Below are positions 46,765-59,865 of a DNA stretch of 64,000 nucleotides, piece by piece. The stretch comes from Diplocarpon mali (lineage: Eukaryota; Ascomycota; Leotiomycetes; Helotiales; Drepanopezizaceae). Both the position numbers and the translations under genes were made by a program. The stretch lies in NCBI GenBank assembly GCA_024741835.1, contig JAENRP010000030.1:124001-188000 (forward strand). The letters run 5' to 3'. The notes below the pieces were generated by a model. It worked only from the letters and a program-made list of their open reading frames with translations, did no database searches and was not told the origin of the DNA. Position 1 is the stretch's first letter. Every line of letters starts with the position of its first letter.

Positions 46765-49700
46765 GGGCTGTGCGGTGGAGGATGACGAGTGTTTGAGGGG
46801 GGAGAGCGTGAGGTACAGTGCAACAATTGACGTCGCGAATGGACAGCCAACGAACGAGGGTGGTAAAGAACGGCGAGTGGGATGGGAAGCAGAAGCTTCC
46901 AAGGAAGTTGACTGGTGAGGAGTGTTTGTGGCAAGAGGTGAAAGATGTGCTCTCTTCAGCAGAGGCCGCATAATCCAGCCTACCTTACTCGCCTAGCCCT
47001 AGCCTAATGAGGCTGGCGAGGCTGGCGAGGCCACCGATTTATCGATTCAATGTATCGTATGTTCGTTTCTATCTGCCTCACGAACCCAGGCAGCTGGTGG
47101 CTAACCCGGCGTTGCGTTGCAGTTTTGCTGACCACCATGCGACCCGAGCAGAAGCATCCCGACAAGCATTCCAGCAAACACTAAAACGAATCCTTGCACA
47201 TACCCGACGTCCAAGGAATCAATGCTTTGGCAAAAGGCCCTCCGCTCCGCTCACTCCCCCCACACGGGGATCCCAAGCTGTTATTCCTCAATACCGGATC
47301 GGCAGCCAAACGAATGGCAGGCCACTCGATCTCTCCGCCAGTGCCGTGACAGAAAGAACAGAGCGCGCTCAGGGCCGAGGGATGGATGGATTACACGGCG
47401 CGGCGTCTCCCCTCGGAAACAGCTGGTGTTTCTTATCCCTCGATCGGTCCCTTGGTGGCGAGACGAGAACAGAACCACGACGACGAGTCGAGAGCCTCTC
47501 TTCTTGGGGCGATTCCCGTGGTGCTCGCTACTCACAATGCTACGTAAACATATACCTACGTCTACGCCCAATCGTGTCATCGTGCATGCGCAGCTGAACC
47601 GGGGGGGTGGTGAGAAGCGCGCTGTTGCTGCAGCTGCACGCTTGAACCGGGTTCGTGCTATCGAGCAGCCCGCGTCTGTGAGTCGGTACGGTACGATACA
47701 GTCCCATACAGTTCGAAACAGTACGATGCGATAGGATACAATGCCATACAATTCGATACCGCAGAGTAAGGTGGTACGTCGTCACACGCAGCCAAGGCAT
47801 GGGGATCGTGGCAGCTTTTGATAACGACCATGCTCTGTTGTTTACAGTCCAGGTTCAAGATTGAAACACGTTGGTGTCCCCGGCTTGTTTACTTCTGATC
47901 AGACGAGCTCCTAGTGACGGCTTGTGGTGAGCTCGTCATGTAAGTGTATACACTGTGTACACAGCTACCGTTTGAGTGCCTGCTGGTACAGATCGAGAGC
48001 AGCCTCTCCAACTCTGCTGCCGGCTTATATGCCGGCCGTACCTGAGTCGCCGCCGTCCCGCAAGCGCAACAGAACAGTCTCATTCTTCTGCTGCAAGGCC
48101 TGCTGCAAGGCAGTCTTGGCAGGAAAAGGGGAGCAAGGCAACGACGAGATCTCCACTTGGTCGGAAGCCCAAGGTTGAAAGTCAAATGCTTCGTATTCAG
48201 GGCCGCCGCCCCAACTGAGCCGGCTCTCTACGTCCTGGTAGGCCAAGCACAGGAAAAGTAGGCTTTGTACGGAAGGCTTTCTATAAATACACTCCCATGC
48301 GAGCTTTCAACTTGGCCCATCGCTGGCAGGCCATGTCTAGTCCCGGGGCGCAAGCCAGGAACCGGTCTGCAGTATGGCGAGAGCCATTAGGCGCTAGATG
48401 GTTTCGCCGAATAGAAGAGAGTATCTGCACGGGGTGGAAGAGTTGCAGGTTATAGCGAGGGCTTGCTTCGGTCGCTGGTCAAGCGGTTGCGCCCCCTTGG
48501 AGGACATACGCCGGACCACAGAATTCACCTCTGACCGGCGGTCCTGAGAACACAAGACGCTCTTCATGTGATTTTGCAGGGCGAAGGCGCCAAGGGCAAT
48601 CACCGCCGCCGTCCTTTTTGCTGCCCCTGCTATTCTTTTTTATATTTCCCGAGGCAGGATCACGTCGCAGAGTGGGAGAGAGAGAGAGCGGCGGTAATCG
48701 GCTGTCTAAGTCGGGTCAAAGCTTAGATGCTTGTCATCTTGAATGGTAGGTAGAATCAATTACAGACGAGATCGGTCGCTTGGGCTCTGCCGGGCAGCTT
48801 TGGTGATGGGTTTTCAAGGGGGAGGGCTGGTACGTGCTGCAGTACTAGAGTCGTAAACAATCAACCAAAGCTTATCCCAGCCAGAGAAGAGACGGCGCGG
48901 CAGCTCCTCTCCCCTGCTGGACCTGTTGGGGGTGTTACTTTGTGTCCCAGACGCAGCTCCTTGTCGAGTGAGAGGCTTGTTATTCCTGCTGAGTCGATCA
49001 ACGACGCCACCCCATCCAGCCCAAACACCTCCTTCGAGCTATCCACGTATCCGAGCCTCAACCCCCTCTCCCCAGCCACGCCGAGAGACGAAGCATCCGG
49101 GGAGATTTCACCCCGATTACTCTCCAGCTGCACAGGCATAGGCACAGGCACAACAGAAACACAAAAAACACCAGACGCAATCCCCTTCTCCGCTGCCATG
49201 TGAGCGCCGGGGACGACTTGCGGGCCCGATCTCCAGATCAGCACTCGGCAGTTGGCGTCGTAGCCACAGCAAGCCGTGGCAAACGTGCCTCTTTGTACTT
49301 TGAAGCCCTGCCCGGCCCTGCCCGACTCTGTCCATGTACAGACTCGGTGGGTATGCATCAGGCCCCCGAACGAACCCAAACGCTTAAAATAGAAAATCAA
49401 ACAAACATGCTCCCCCCGCCCCCTCGTCACGAAGCGGAGACGCGAGGGCAAGCCAGCTCGTCCGTGGAAGGCCCGCCGGATTGCTCGCATCGCATGAGGG
49501 GGAGGACCAAACTGCGTAGCGCCACGCACGGGGGGGCCGCTGGTGAGACTCGGGGCCGGCGCTCGAGCAGTGATACTGTGGTGAGCTCGTGTGGTGGTGC
49601 GTGGTGTGGTGGCGCGTCTCTTCGTTCCTCGGAGGCCTGGCTTCTGGGCTGGCGAGTACGGGGTCGGGGTCGATTCCGAGGCGACCAGTCGATTCAAATG

Positions 49701-52700
49701 GCACGGAGGCTATCTGCAAGAAGGCATACACGCATATGTCGCCACCCTACTGCTTCACGCTGCTTTTCCTCGCTTGTGCAAAGCTGGCTCGGGAGATTCA
49801 GGAGTCGGGTAAGCGATGTTGTTTATATGATAACCATAACAACGAAGTCATTCTGAGCAGACCTGGACGTGATGGTCAAGGCCTTTAGATATAAACCTGT
49901 GACGAGAGGAAGGGCTTGACAATAGATATGGGGGAGATTAAGGCAAGTTATAGTATGCAAGGAAAAGCTCACGTTTTAAAGCCATGCAGCTTCGAAGATT
50001 TCTTCCGAGAGATTTCTGCAAAAGCTCAAGCTGGTAAGAAAGGCTGTGGTCGATAGCTGCCGCTGACTAGTAAGACGCTTCAACTATGAGATAAACAATC
50101 GCCTCAGCCAGGAGAGCTTAGTAAGGTAAAGAACCTAAGGCGACATTCCTTATCCAAGCACCTCTATGAGAATATACTTGCCTATGACCTCAAGCGAGTC
50201 ACTCTTAACCAAGGTATAAGCTGGACCCTTATCTCAGGAATTAAGGTCCCTGGTAAGTATACCAAACTTCACACTAATGTCAGAGAGTTTTAATACCAGT
50301 CTCTCCTTGAGCCTAACTCGACTACAGGTTCTCCTACTCTTTGCAATATAGTTCGGGACTAAATATAGCATGTTGAAAGGAAGAGTTAAGATAAAAATGA
50401 GTACTTTACAACCACGTGAGCAGTTTGGAAGGGGAAGTGTCGGAATAATAGTCACATGTTTGTCATGTGATAATATACTCGCCCGATGCTTGGCAAAGCT
50501 TGGCGGCGACTCTAAGTATTTACTTTACGCTCGCGAGGAACGGCCTCGAAAGCAAGCTTTTTACAACTACGAATACAATACCTATTCGAGAAGCTTCATC
50601 GTTTGTGCATAATCACCGAATGTGATACCAACAGGAAGTTTCGCTTATCAGAGTAGCAGCTATGCCTGAAGACCAGGGGGCAAGTCGGTGGAGCTGCGCC
50701 TCCTGGCCGCATGCCATTTGAATCGATTCCGATTCAGCTCGCTTCGGGCCAGGAGAGGACTTCAGACTTGCGCTGGAGAAGAGAGCGATAGATGGGAGAC
50801 GGCTGACTTCATGCTACGTTCTCTTCTCTTTCGATCAGCCATGACGGTCCTTGTTGTTCTGTCCCGCCCGTCCTGTCGAACTCTCCCCAGCTTATTAACT
50901 GATTCACACAGAGTTGCATGTGATGGGGGTGCCGAATCACACTTGTGCAGTATCTATCATCAGTAGCATCGTGATTTCAGCAAGCCAAACCCCAGGATCC
51001 TTTCAACGGCTACGTAAAGTATACAAAATCCGTAGCAACGTCAATGCCGGGCCCAACGTGCACAACCTGACACCACCGTATGGTCATCGTGCCAAAAAGT
51101 GATCATAGGCTGGGAAATCCGCATACCCAGTACTTGAGACCTTGACAGTCATGATGTCAACCGCGTCTGCTGCTTTTCTGCTCGCCGCTTGGCTGAACAA
51201 AACCAATCTGACGGAAGAAAAGTGTCTTGTGGGTCCTCACGCCGCTGGTCATACACAGGAGGCGTGATCGGTGATATCGTAGTGGTCCTACGCATGAACC
51301 CTCTCGCTCTTGCTTTTGGGATCCAGCTTCTTATACTTGTAGCTGTCAACAGTCACTTGACAGACTTACCACCGGTTACGACAAAGGCACTCACAACTAC
51401 AATCAGCTACCTGCAAAGCTATTGTATGACACGCCGCATTAACAAGGGAAAATGAGAGGAGCTGTTATATCACAGAACAACCAGCGGACATGTACTAGTA
51501 CTTGTGATGATTTCAAGATACGGCCGAGAGAAAAAAGCTGGAAACCCTTCTTTTCTCCGAAGGAAAACAAAGAAACTAGGTTGGATATTGTTGAAATGAG
51601 GTTTGATTGAAAAAAAATCCAACCAGTGGGACTGCAGTTCCTCAGCCTAGCTTCGAGGGGCTTCCTCTCTAAATCCAATAACCTATAAAAATAATGTAAT
51701 ATTTGAAAAATACAAGTACAATATTTCTGACATGGACTTCTTGATTACATCTTAGAGAGTCTGGGGAGATTACACGTTGTCTTAGTATTGATTTCAGCGC
51801 TGGTATATAACTGTAAGTGAGCTTCTCATTGTGTTCAGACTCGTAGAGAAAGTTAAAAGCTCGCGGGTTAGCAGTACCTGATATTTTTTAAATCGCCTCG
51901 TACGAAAGCATGCAGTTTCGATTCTTCGAAATACTCTTACTTTTAAAATCAATTTATTCCTGCCTGCCCCCAAACTCATCAGAATTCAACGCATACTTAA
52001 ACTCGGGTTCAGTTCATTCCCCGATGCTCGGCACATGATCGAAGACTCAATATCCAGAACTCCCAATATTCGTCCTCGGACTTTCTTCCTCTGTACTCCC
52101 CCCCTCTCTTTTCAGAAATACATTTTCCGCTTTTCAGTCTTCAGTCTTCAGTCTTACACTTGTGGAACATCACTCCGTGCCGCTCTTCGTTTCCGCGAGC
52201 GAGAGCCTGAGACTCGACAACAAGTGTCCAAGCGACGACAACCAAAACTTCGAGAGCGACCAAATCGATCATTTATGGGATCCTCGGCGGTAGGTACAGG
52301 TCGTTGCCCTTCATTTGCAAACCGGCGTTTTGCCACTTTGCTTCAACTCTTCCACGCAACGGACCCTGGACTTGGGAAACAATCAGAACCCCATATTCTC
52401 CAAGCATCGCGCTCAACCTTGTGCGATGCGGCGTTGTGTGTATCTGCACCTTGGAGCAACTTGCTCTCTCCATCTCGTTCGGGGTTTGTTCTTCGAAGCC
52501 ACGCGGACAAGCGACCCATTCCACCTCGCCGCCGATCAGGGCTCCCTCTTTCCACGCGCTTCAAGCTATTCGCTTTCCCCTCACAGCCTTTACGCGGTTG
52601 CTAGTTCGTCTGAGACGGTAGGAAAACCTCTTGCATATAGTCTCTGAAAGCTAGCTCTGGTTTGCGGTCACCTGCAAGCAGCAGTACCCGAACACTTCCC

Positions 52701-53453
52701 TGGAACTAGACGCCTGGGCCGGAATCCTTCTCGTCAGAAGCTGCAACAGCATCTCGAATAAATGCTTCATACTCCTCTTCAGGGAACGCCAAGGCGAGTC
52801 AGCACTCACGACTCCGAACTCCTATCACGCGTTTTGGAGCCGCTTTTCTTCCCATCTCGCCCAGGCTACATTTATGCTTGCTTTCCCCTGGAGGGATGTA
52901 GAATTACTTCTAGGTGAGACGGAGAGACTTGCGAGATGCCTTGGATCGAGACGACGTGGAAAGCCTAGAGGAGGGGAGACAGAAGATACGCTGCCCTGCT
53001 GTCGACTCTCAGCGCTAGTTTCAAGATCTGGGAAGTGATGCGATGCGTGTTAGGGTATGGTGTGAAAAGCTATGACTTGTATTTGGATGTATCGTTAGAT
53101 GGCAGGAGATTTCAAGTTGTCAACACTCTGCGGGGAGATTGGTAGTCTTGCTCGGCGCGTTCAAGAGATTTGGGATGTCATTATTCTAATGAGTTCTATA
53201 TGTGAATAACAGGATAATTGTTTCTGAGGAGGTGCAATCAGATGGCTGCCCGTAAGATGACGGTAATGAGAAGGTTACATGAGCTTCTGCATAGTCAAAC
53301 ATTAAAAACAACTCGCCAAAGTGGAGTGTGGAATCGAATGCAAGGATACACGAAATTGTACACTGGGCAGCCCTGTCCGCTAGAAAATCACAACGCCTCG
53401 TAACGGTCTTCTCTTTCGTAAATTCATGAGCGATGTATATCAGTTCACGTTCC
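46765..53453. other. 6.7 kb without a defensible gene
   Basis: The longest frame is minus 48861-49697 (278 codons), Arg/Pro/Ser-rich in its first half and without a motif. It could be real but I cannot support it. Around 50120-50260 a + frame reads protein-like (RHSLSKHLYENILAYDLK, then ISWTLISGIKVPG) between stops and may be decayed coding DNA. + 51294-51455 encodes a 53-codon peptide with one hydrophobic stretch (MNPLALAFGIQLLILVAV). + 52035-52604 is long in one frame but low in signal. No RNA gene or mobile element was recognised. Confidence 0.4.
47695..47756. repeat. 40-bp-period imperfect duplication
   Basis: GATACAGTCCCATACAGTTC at 47695 and GATACAATGCCATACAATTC at 47735 are near-identical. 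Two of the differences are G/A transitions (CAG to CAA). GTACGATRC strings lie between them. Confidence 0.6.
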
Positions 53454-55601
53454 TCAAAGCCCGGAATCGATCTGGTTGATGACTGTTGTGCCAGTGAACG
53501 CCGCCCACTCTCTGCACCCCTGCGCCAAGGTCTGTGGGATATTGATCGCCTTGATCTTCTCCGGCTGCTCCAGAATCGTGATATACAGACCTCCAGAAAC
53601 GTGCCAAGCGATGTGACAATGGAAGGGCCAGGCTCCAGGGTTATCAGTCACGATCTGAACGGCGACGTGATTCCCGCCAGGCACCTGGATGACATCCCGA
53701 CGCATCGGGTTTGAGGGGTTCGTGACGGTGCCGTCCCATGCCCCTGGTCCTTGGTGGAGGACGAAGAAATTGTGACCATGCATGTGCATCGGGTGGGCTG
53801 GGAAGCCAGCAGGGTTATTTACCACGAAGCTGATCTGAACGTCAGCATTGCGATGGAAGAGGTAGGTCTTGGCTTGAGATTCCACCTACGTGACAGACCC
53901 GTTTGTGCCATAGTTGTAGACATTCCACTCCGGTGGGTAACTGGTGTTCCCAAGGTTTGCAAGGAGCAGAACAGGGGCGTTGTAGTTGCCTCTGAAAGTC
54001 TGCCCATTCACACTCCATTGGAAAATATTGGATGCGTTGGGAGCAAAGTTGATATCATATTGTTGGATGAAATCGGACTGAGCAGGGGGCGTGATGGGAT
54101 AGAAAGGCACGGTGAGTGCGAGGTCGTCATTGGCACATGTGGCAGGATCGGGTACGTTCCATGGCTTCGATTTGGGGGCCTGAGTGAGAGGAGCAAGGTC
54201 GTAGCCGATTGCTGCAAGACCATACGGCTGATTGCTTACAGAGCAGGGAATTGAGACGTTGGACCTCATCCAGAAGCTATCTGTCAGGCCACCAACATTC
54301 GCGGTAACGAGGACGTCAACGCGTTGGCCGACTCCCAGCGTTACCACTTTCGTAGTATAAGGCTGGATGGGCACAAAGTCGTTGGAGATCACGGTCAAGT
54401 TATGGCCATCAATACTGAAGCGTTGAATAGCCTAGCGCGTTTGTAAGTTGTAGGTCAAAAGCGATAGCGTGGGAGAATGGCAATGGCTCATACCTCGGCA
54501 CCGGTATTGATCAGTCGAAGACGATGGATCTTTCCTTTTCTGAACCGAAACTTGCTTAGTCCAGCGTTCGCAGTGCACGGCAGAGTCGTGGTCGAACAGT
54601 CGTAAACGCCTTTGCCATTGATCAAAGTGTTATCACTGGCCGGAACAATAAGCGAGAAGTCGAACGTGTCGGAGAGAACACCTTCGAGAATGTCGAAGTA
54701 ACTTTTGTGGAAGTAGTCACTCAGCATTATTGCCCCCAGGTCGATATCGTATGCACTGTTTTTGGGACCGTGAATAACGATGGGGCCAAATAAGCCATCT
54801 GCATACTGAGCACTGTAATGCGAATGGTACCACCTTCAGATAGATAAATTAGCTTTCTCTTCCTCCACGTGCGAGGTTTTGCGACTTGTCCCGAAATCTC
54901 AATTTTCGAGACATGGCCTCAAAATTACCTGGGGAACGAAGTAGAAACCGAGGGATGATCTGTACATACGTGGTTCCGTAAGTATCTGCTTGGAAATTGT
55001 ATGTGAAAGAGCTACCAGGAGCGATGGGACACTGTTGAACAGATGCCACGCCGTCGTAGTACTGGGTCTTCTTTTGCAAGAATCCATGCCAATCTGGGTG
55101 ACGTTAGTAACAAGAGTGTGTTGGAGGACCAAGACTTCGCTAAGCTTACGGATACCAATGCCTTCGCCAGGGTCGGTAATCTTGTTATGGATGGTAACCA
55201 TAATCTGGTCTCCCTGGAGATAGTTAATATATGTGGACCGGCCACAGGCAATAAGCTCGACCTACCCAGTTCGCTTCAATAGTCGGCCCCGGAAATTGTC
55301 CATTGATGAGGATAACGTTCTTCGACACACCATCCGGCTTGATTACTGACCGAGTAATCGTGAAGTCGTAGACTCTCGTGACGCCTGTAGTTGGCGGGAA
55401 GTCAGGATTTGAAGTTCCTGCCGTCAAGGCTCCCCACGGAAAACCCTGCACGAGGGGGTTGTTCGTCAAGAAGGCAGGCAGAACGGGGGCACTCAAGGTG
55501 CCGTAGGTGGATTGTCCATTCTGCTGACTGGGAGTCAGGTTGCCTATGAGAGTCAGTGCTCCTGCGAGAAGACCTGTGATGACATTCGCAAGGCTAGACA
55601 T
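53454..55601 (-). CDS. laccase-type multicopper oxidase, ascomycete
   Basis: Six exons (55601-55266, 55213-55150, 55093-54970, 54833-54494, 54431-53890, 53829-53454) sum to 593 residues in phase. All copper motifs are present: HWHG (134-137), YHSHY (177-181), [11 protein letters not shown] (481-491) and [12 protein letters not shown] (539-550). The T1 cysteine is C540 with Leu550 as axial residue. The protein ends in DSGL, the C-terminal plug motif of ascomycete laccases. The N-terminus, [20 protein letters not shown], resembles a signal peptide, so secretion is likely. The fifth intron begins with an in-frame TAG. Without splicing the protein would stop before the last copper sites. A TATA-like TTATATC lies about 70 bp upstream. 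The enzyme oxidises phenols with reduction of oxygen to water. Confidence 0.93.
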
Positions 55602-57502
55602 CTCGGCGGGCGTCGACGGAAACGTACTGAGGTAGAAGAGGGATTGCTTTCTGGCGCGTGCCCGCCTGATATAAGAGATTCCTCGAGGATGCAGTCACGC
55701 GGCTCATCTCACGGTTCTCGTGTGCTTTGATGACCGGCTCGTATGTCGGCCGTTTTCTGATGGCATGATGTACCCGCTCAGACCATATCCCGACGATCAA
55801 ATGTGAACGTACGTAAGAAGACAGGAGAGGCCCTTTTCGCCGAATTTCCAAGTGAGAGCTTGCTCGCATTTGGCTTGATGCTTGCGCACTTGCGTGTAGC
55901 TTACTTTCGATAGTCTGGATGGCGAGGTGGTGATAGCAGCCTCCACGATACAGCACCACTTGACAACCATGGAAAACGCCTTGGAGAATCGACGAATGGA
56001 ATTGCACGAAGGACGGGGCTCTCGAACGAGCAATTCCGAGAGGGAGGAGGCTGCCGAGACGGAAGTGGCTTTTACCCAGAATCCTGGAAAATCAATAGCG
56101 TCTAGAGTGTGCGGCGGAGGGGGGAAAAGCGAGGAAAAGCTTATAGGCGAATGATGCAGTGCGTCGTGACAGCGCCTGACGGCGAACAGCTCTTCTCGTA
56201 CTTGGTCTGACGGACCAATCGATCGTCCAGAGCATCGGAAAACACAGAATCCTAAATCGAGGCAATAAGTGCCCAAACGAGTGGGGAGAGGAAAAGGAAC
56301 GAGAAGCACGGAAGAATCCGTGTTTTGATCTGAGCAACATACCGTTGTAGCTGCTTCCAGCGTGTGAAGCGCACCCACGGACCGCAGCTCTGTGGAGTCC
56401 TGACCAGCTTCATTGCCTGGTCCACTGCATTCTAGCAATATGCCGATATCCAATCTTTGGATCCCGGTTGTCCTCCACGCAGAGATATAAAAGCCTGAGC
56501 CTCCGAAAGACGCGAGAAATCCGAGACAGCTATCCGAACTGGAGCTCGACCACAGCCGCCAGCCGCACGTGACGCGAGCGGCGACGATGGAAGCCTGACG
56601 CCCCGGCCGGGGCCTGGTCTGGGTTCCGCATTCCCTACTTCCCCGGGGCTGGAGAACTGATACTAGTGCTTCGCAACATCTGCACAAATCAAGGGCCTGC
56701 TTGTCTAGCCATCAAGCTGGAATACTAGCTCTCAGCCTCTCGCTACCAAGGCCGGGTTTGGCTACTTGTTCTTGTCTGATGTCAGACGCTCATGAGCCTT
56801 GGCCGGTTGGGGGTCAGCATTGGCTATATCGAGAATACATCGTCGACCATATGAATCAGCCGTATATTACACCATTCACCTGAATGATATCGCCAAAGTG
56901 ATATCGAGTACTATAAATAGACTGCTTACAGTAGTCAGACCTTCGACATTGGAAGGGCTCTAGTTGCCCTGCGCGTGTTGTGGTGGTAAAAAAGAGATCA
57001 AGAAATACTTGGAGCATTCCAGAGTCTCACATAGATGCTATTACGATATGATACTACTTCTTGTACTTTGTAGTGCTGCACTCACTGTTACTACAAATAT
57101 TACCACTACTAATACCAATACGACCAGCGCCACCACTACCTAAATAGTATTGCTACGGTACGAAGTACTCAAAAAACCAAACAGAGTAGAATACTTCCAT
57201 TCTGATGCTACAAAATATCCGAACAATATATGCGCGCACAACAATAAGGTTCAAACGTAGTCGAGTCATACAGAAGTAGTTAAGGAGTACTGCGGCTAGG
57301 ACTCAAGGAACAATATACCCCTAATCAAGACATATGTCCATCACCAGGAACGTCGCACTCGAGGGAGGCTAATTCCACCTCAAGAGGTCAACTAGGAAAA
57401 AAAGCCCAACGAAGAGACTAACAAGAGCCCTTCTTCTAGTCCAACTAGCTATTCTCTACTTCCAATTAGGTACCGAACACTGAAAATCAGTTCCGACCTT
57501 AA
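55602..57502. other. intergenic, laccase promoter side
   Basis: A 296-codon minus frame (55797-56687) lies directly upstream of the laccase, but it is Ser/Cys/Arg-rich and motif-free, so I treat it as chance. AT-rich sequence with ATTACTAC-type triplet runs lies at about 57070-57150. Confidence 0.4.
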
Positions 57503-58407
57503 TCACCGAGCACGCCTCCCAATCACGAAAATAAAGGTCCCGTGGTAGTCGGTGGCTTCGACCCAGAAGACCGGACCCCGAGAGTCAAAGAGAGCATTTC
57601 CCGAGTCCCTGTCATCGTTGAGCGGAATACCGTACAGTGGAGCTGCCGTGCCTGACATGTCAAGCTATCAGGCCTTGTAAGATTTCGGATATATGAGCGA
57701 GTCATGGCGAACTGAGGTCTGAGAGGCCCGGGGGCGGATGAGAAGTTGCGTGGCAAGTGGCTAAAATTGGAACCAAAATCCAGAGGCACACACCTGGGAT
57801 TCCACAGCATGCGAGATGTCAACTTGAGGGCGCCCGGAACTTTTTGGGGAATCCCGGAGGCGATCACCTGATCAGGCCGAAAAGAAAACAATCTTAGCGA
57901 AAAGGCGAACGGGGGCAATGCGGAAGACCACAGGCAGTTGTGATCTTTCTTCGCCCTGGCACCCGATCAAAATCAACTGTACGCAAACGCATCTTCGAAC
58001 CAGCTTCTAGATATCAGCAGTCCGAAAAAAGAACTAGCCCGGTGTTTACTCACTAAACTCCGCGGCGACCCAACCCGGTGGGTGTTCAGCGCTATGCCCT
58101 TATGTACGCCAAGCACCCGCCGTCTGCTACTGACAACGAAAGTCTCGAAAACGACGCAGCTTCTATGGGCTGCTACCTGGCTAGACTGGACGGGGGTTTC
58201 AGGATCAGAAGACCAACTCCCGTCCTCTGGGTATTGGTCAGTATGGGTGATGGATAGCTCTGCGCTCTCATGCACCGCAAGCTTCTCCAGCAGGTATGCA
58301 TTACGAGAACGGCCTTCTTCCAGCTTATGATTAGCTACAGAGCTCATTTCCAAGGCCAGACTCCAGCCAGCATGGAGAGTTCTTCTCAGGACGGAATCTG
58401 GATCCAT
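57503..58407 (-). CDS. hypothetical four-exon gene
   Basis: ATG 58407 opens MDPDSVLRRTLHAGWSLALE, which reads well through KLEEGRSRNAYLLEKLAVHE. A model with exons 58407-58054, 58006-57983, 57867-57790 and 57664-57503 keeps phase 0 at every junction and gives 205 residues. Its terminal exon, MSGTAAPLYGIPLNDDRDSG through FWVEATDYHGTFIFVIGR, is clearly protein-like. The first donor is GTGAGT; the 24-nt second exon and the last donor (GTGCCT) are weaker. No motif or family is recognised. The first and last exons are better supported than the middle. Confidence 0.35.
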
Positions 58408-59865
58408 CAACCACAAGAAGACTCGAAGACTGAGAATGGCCGGCTGAGATAGGGAGGTCTGCAGATGACTCCGCCCTGTTCAGGGCTTGGTGGAGGGAGG
58501 TCTGCAGTTTTGATAAGATCTGGTGAAGCGCGACGAGGCAGTTTCGCTTTTGTCTTGTAGAAGAAAGGCATGTACCTATGTACCTATAGTACCTTTCCTT
58601 GAAGAAGGTATGACGACCTATTAGACTAGCAACATGGGGGCACAAGCTGAAGTAAGCTTGAGGTAGGCACTACTACAAGCGGTGAAATTGAAGCTCTTTC
58701 GAAGGTAGGATGTAACCAGAGAGCTGATGTGCTATACCGGAATGACCACAAGAGGAGAAGATGCTGTCTGTGTTCACCTGGACTTGTCCTGTGATGTCTT
58801 GGCATACCTTGAAAAGTGTTACAGCATCAAGATGGAGAATCGGGGGTTTTCCCCAGCAGTCTCCTACTTCTACTTGCGCTTTCCCATACTCCTCCAGCGA
58901 GGCAAAGTGCTTCGGTGTCCAGAGTAAGCCTGGGCCAACTCGTATGCACTGGGAGATGACGTATGTCCCTTTCAATATTCAGACCTATGGTAAATTTTCC
59001 CAGGAACCTGAACAGCCAGTAACATTATTACATGAACATCTCTGATATTGTAGTTAGCATACCTCAGTATGATTTAAAAAACTGGAATACCAAATCTACC
59101 TCTTCACGAATATATGTGATGCTTGGACTTGTCACCTTAGTATAATTGCCGTGGAAGACCATAAGAAACAGGCAAAACAGATCAAAGTATATATCCAAGA
59201 TCATCGTAAAGAGTTGTATCTGCCCAAAATAGCCTGAAGCTACCAGAAATTGGACTGATGCCCGCCGGGGGAAAGTAAGCTTTAATCTGCGTCTCGGGCT
59301 TCCCTGTATCGATGCATTGTAGCCTCCATTTTTTTTGGTCAAAACTTATTTTCAGTACAAACAACCTGTAAGTTTTGGATGGGCATAGAGAGAGACCTGT
59401 AATCCTCACTTGGTTTTGTGTGTACAGAACAAGCAACGTCAGGTAATACTACCTAGCCTAGGCTGAAAGTCAAGCCCCAAACTAACCAGGAGGATTGTAG
59501 GACGCTCGTGGAACAGAAGCAGCTGGAAATTGTAGATACATAATGTTGAAGCCAGGGGTAATGAATGAGAGGCAATTAATGCCACCAAATGTTACGCCAG
59601 GCTTGACAGAGGCTGATTTATCAAAGGGCCCAGAGTGTTCAGTGCTAGCGGAGGTGTAGCTTCATACCAGTATGACATGTATTACATCAGAGAGAGTAAA
59701 AGTTGCGGAAAGAATCCGATACCATTATCATAGCATAGCCCTTTTTCGCATATTCCGATTGGTTTGTGAAGACCATATAAAGAGCCTCTATCTTACACTT
59801 CGGCACCGTATCGCGTCCCGGTCTCCATTCCCACTCAGCCCGTTTCCCCTGTTATAATGCGTTGA
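58408..59865. other. intergenic, two protein-like fragments
   Basis: Minus frames at 58673-58975 (containing LLWTPKHFASLEEYGKAQVE) and 59182-59436 (containing LSLCPSKTYRLFVLKISF) read like protein but have no start, splice partner or known domain. They could be exons of an unmodelled gene or decayed DNA. Confidence 0.3.

Noticed and set aside
48861..49697. 278-codon minus ORF
   Set aside because: Long but without any motif, signal or conserved-looking block. Not enough to call a gene.
53886..53888. Laccase as a pseudogene because of the in-frame TAG
   Set aside because: A 60-nt GT-AG intron with a CTGAC branch removes it in phase and the full model closes at 593 residues with DSGL.
55797..56687. 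296-codon minus ORF upstream of the laccase
   Set aside because: Ser/Cys/Arg-rich, no domain, and occupies the laccase promoter position.
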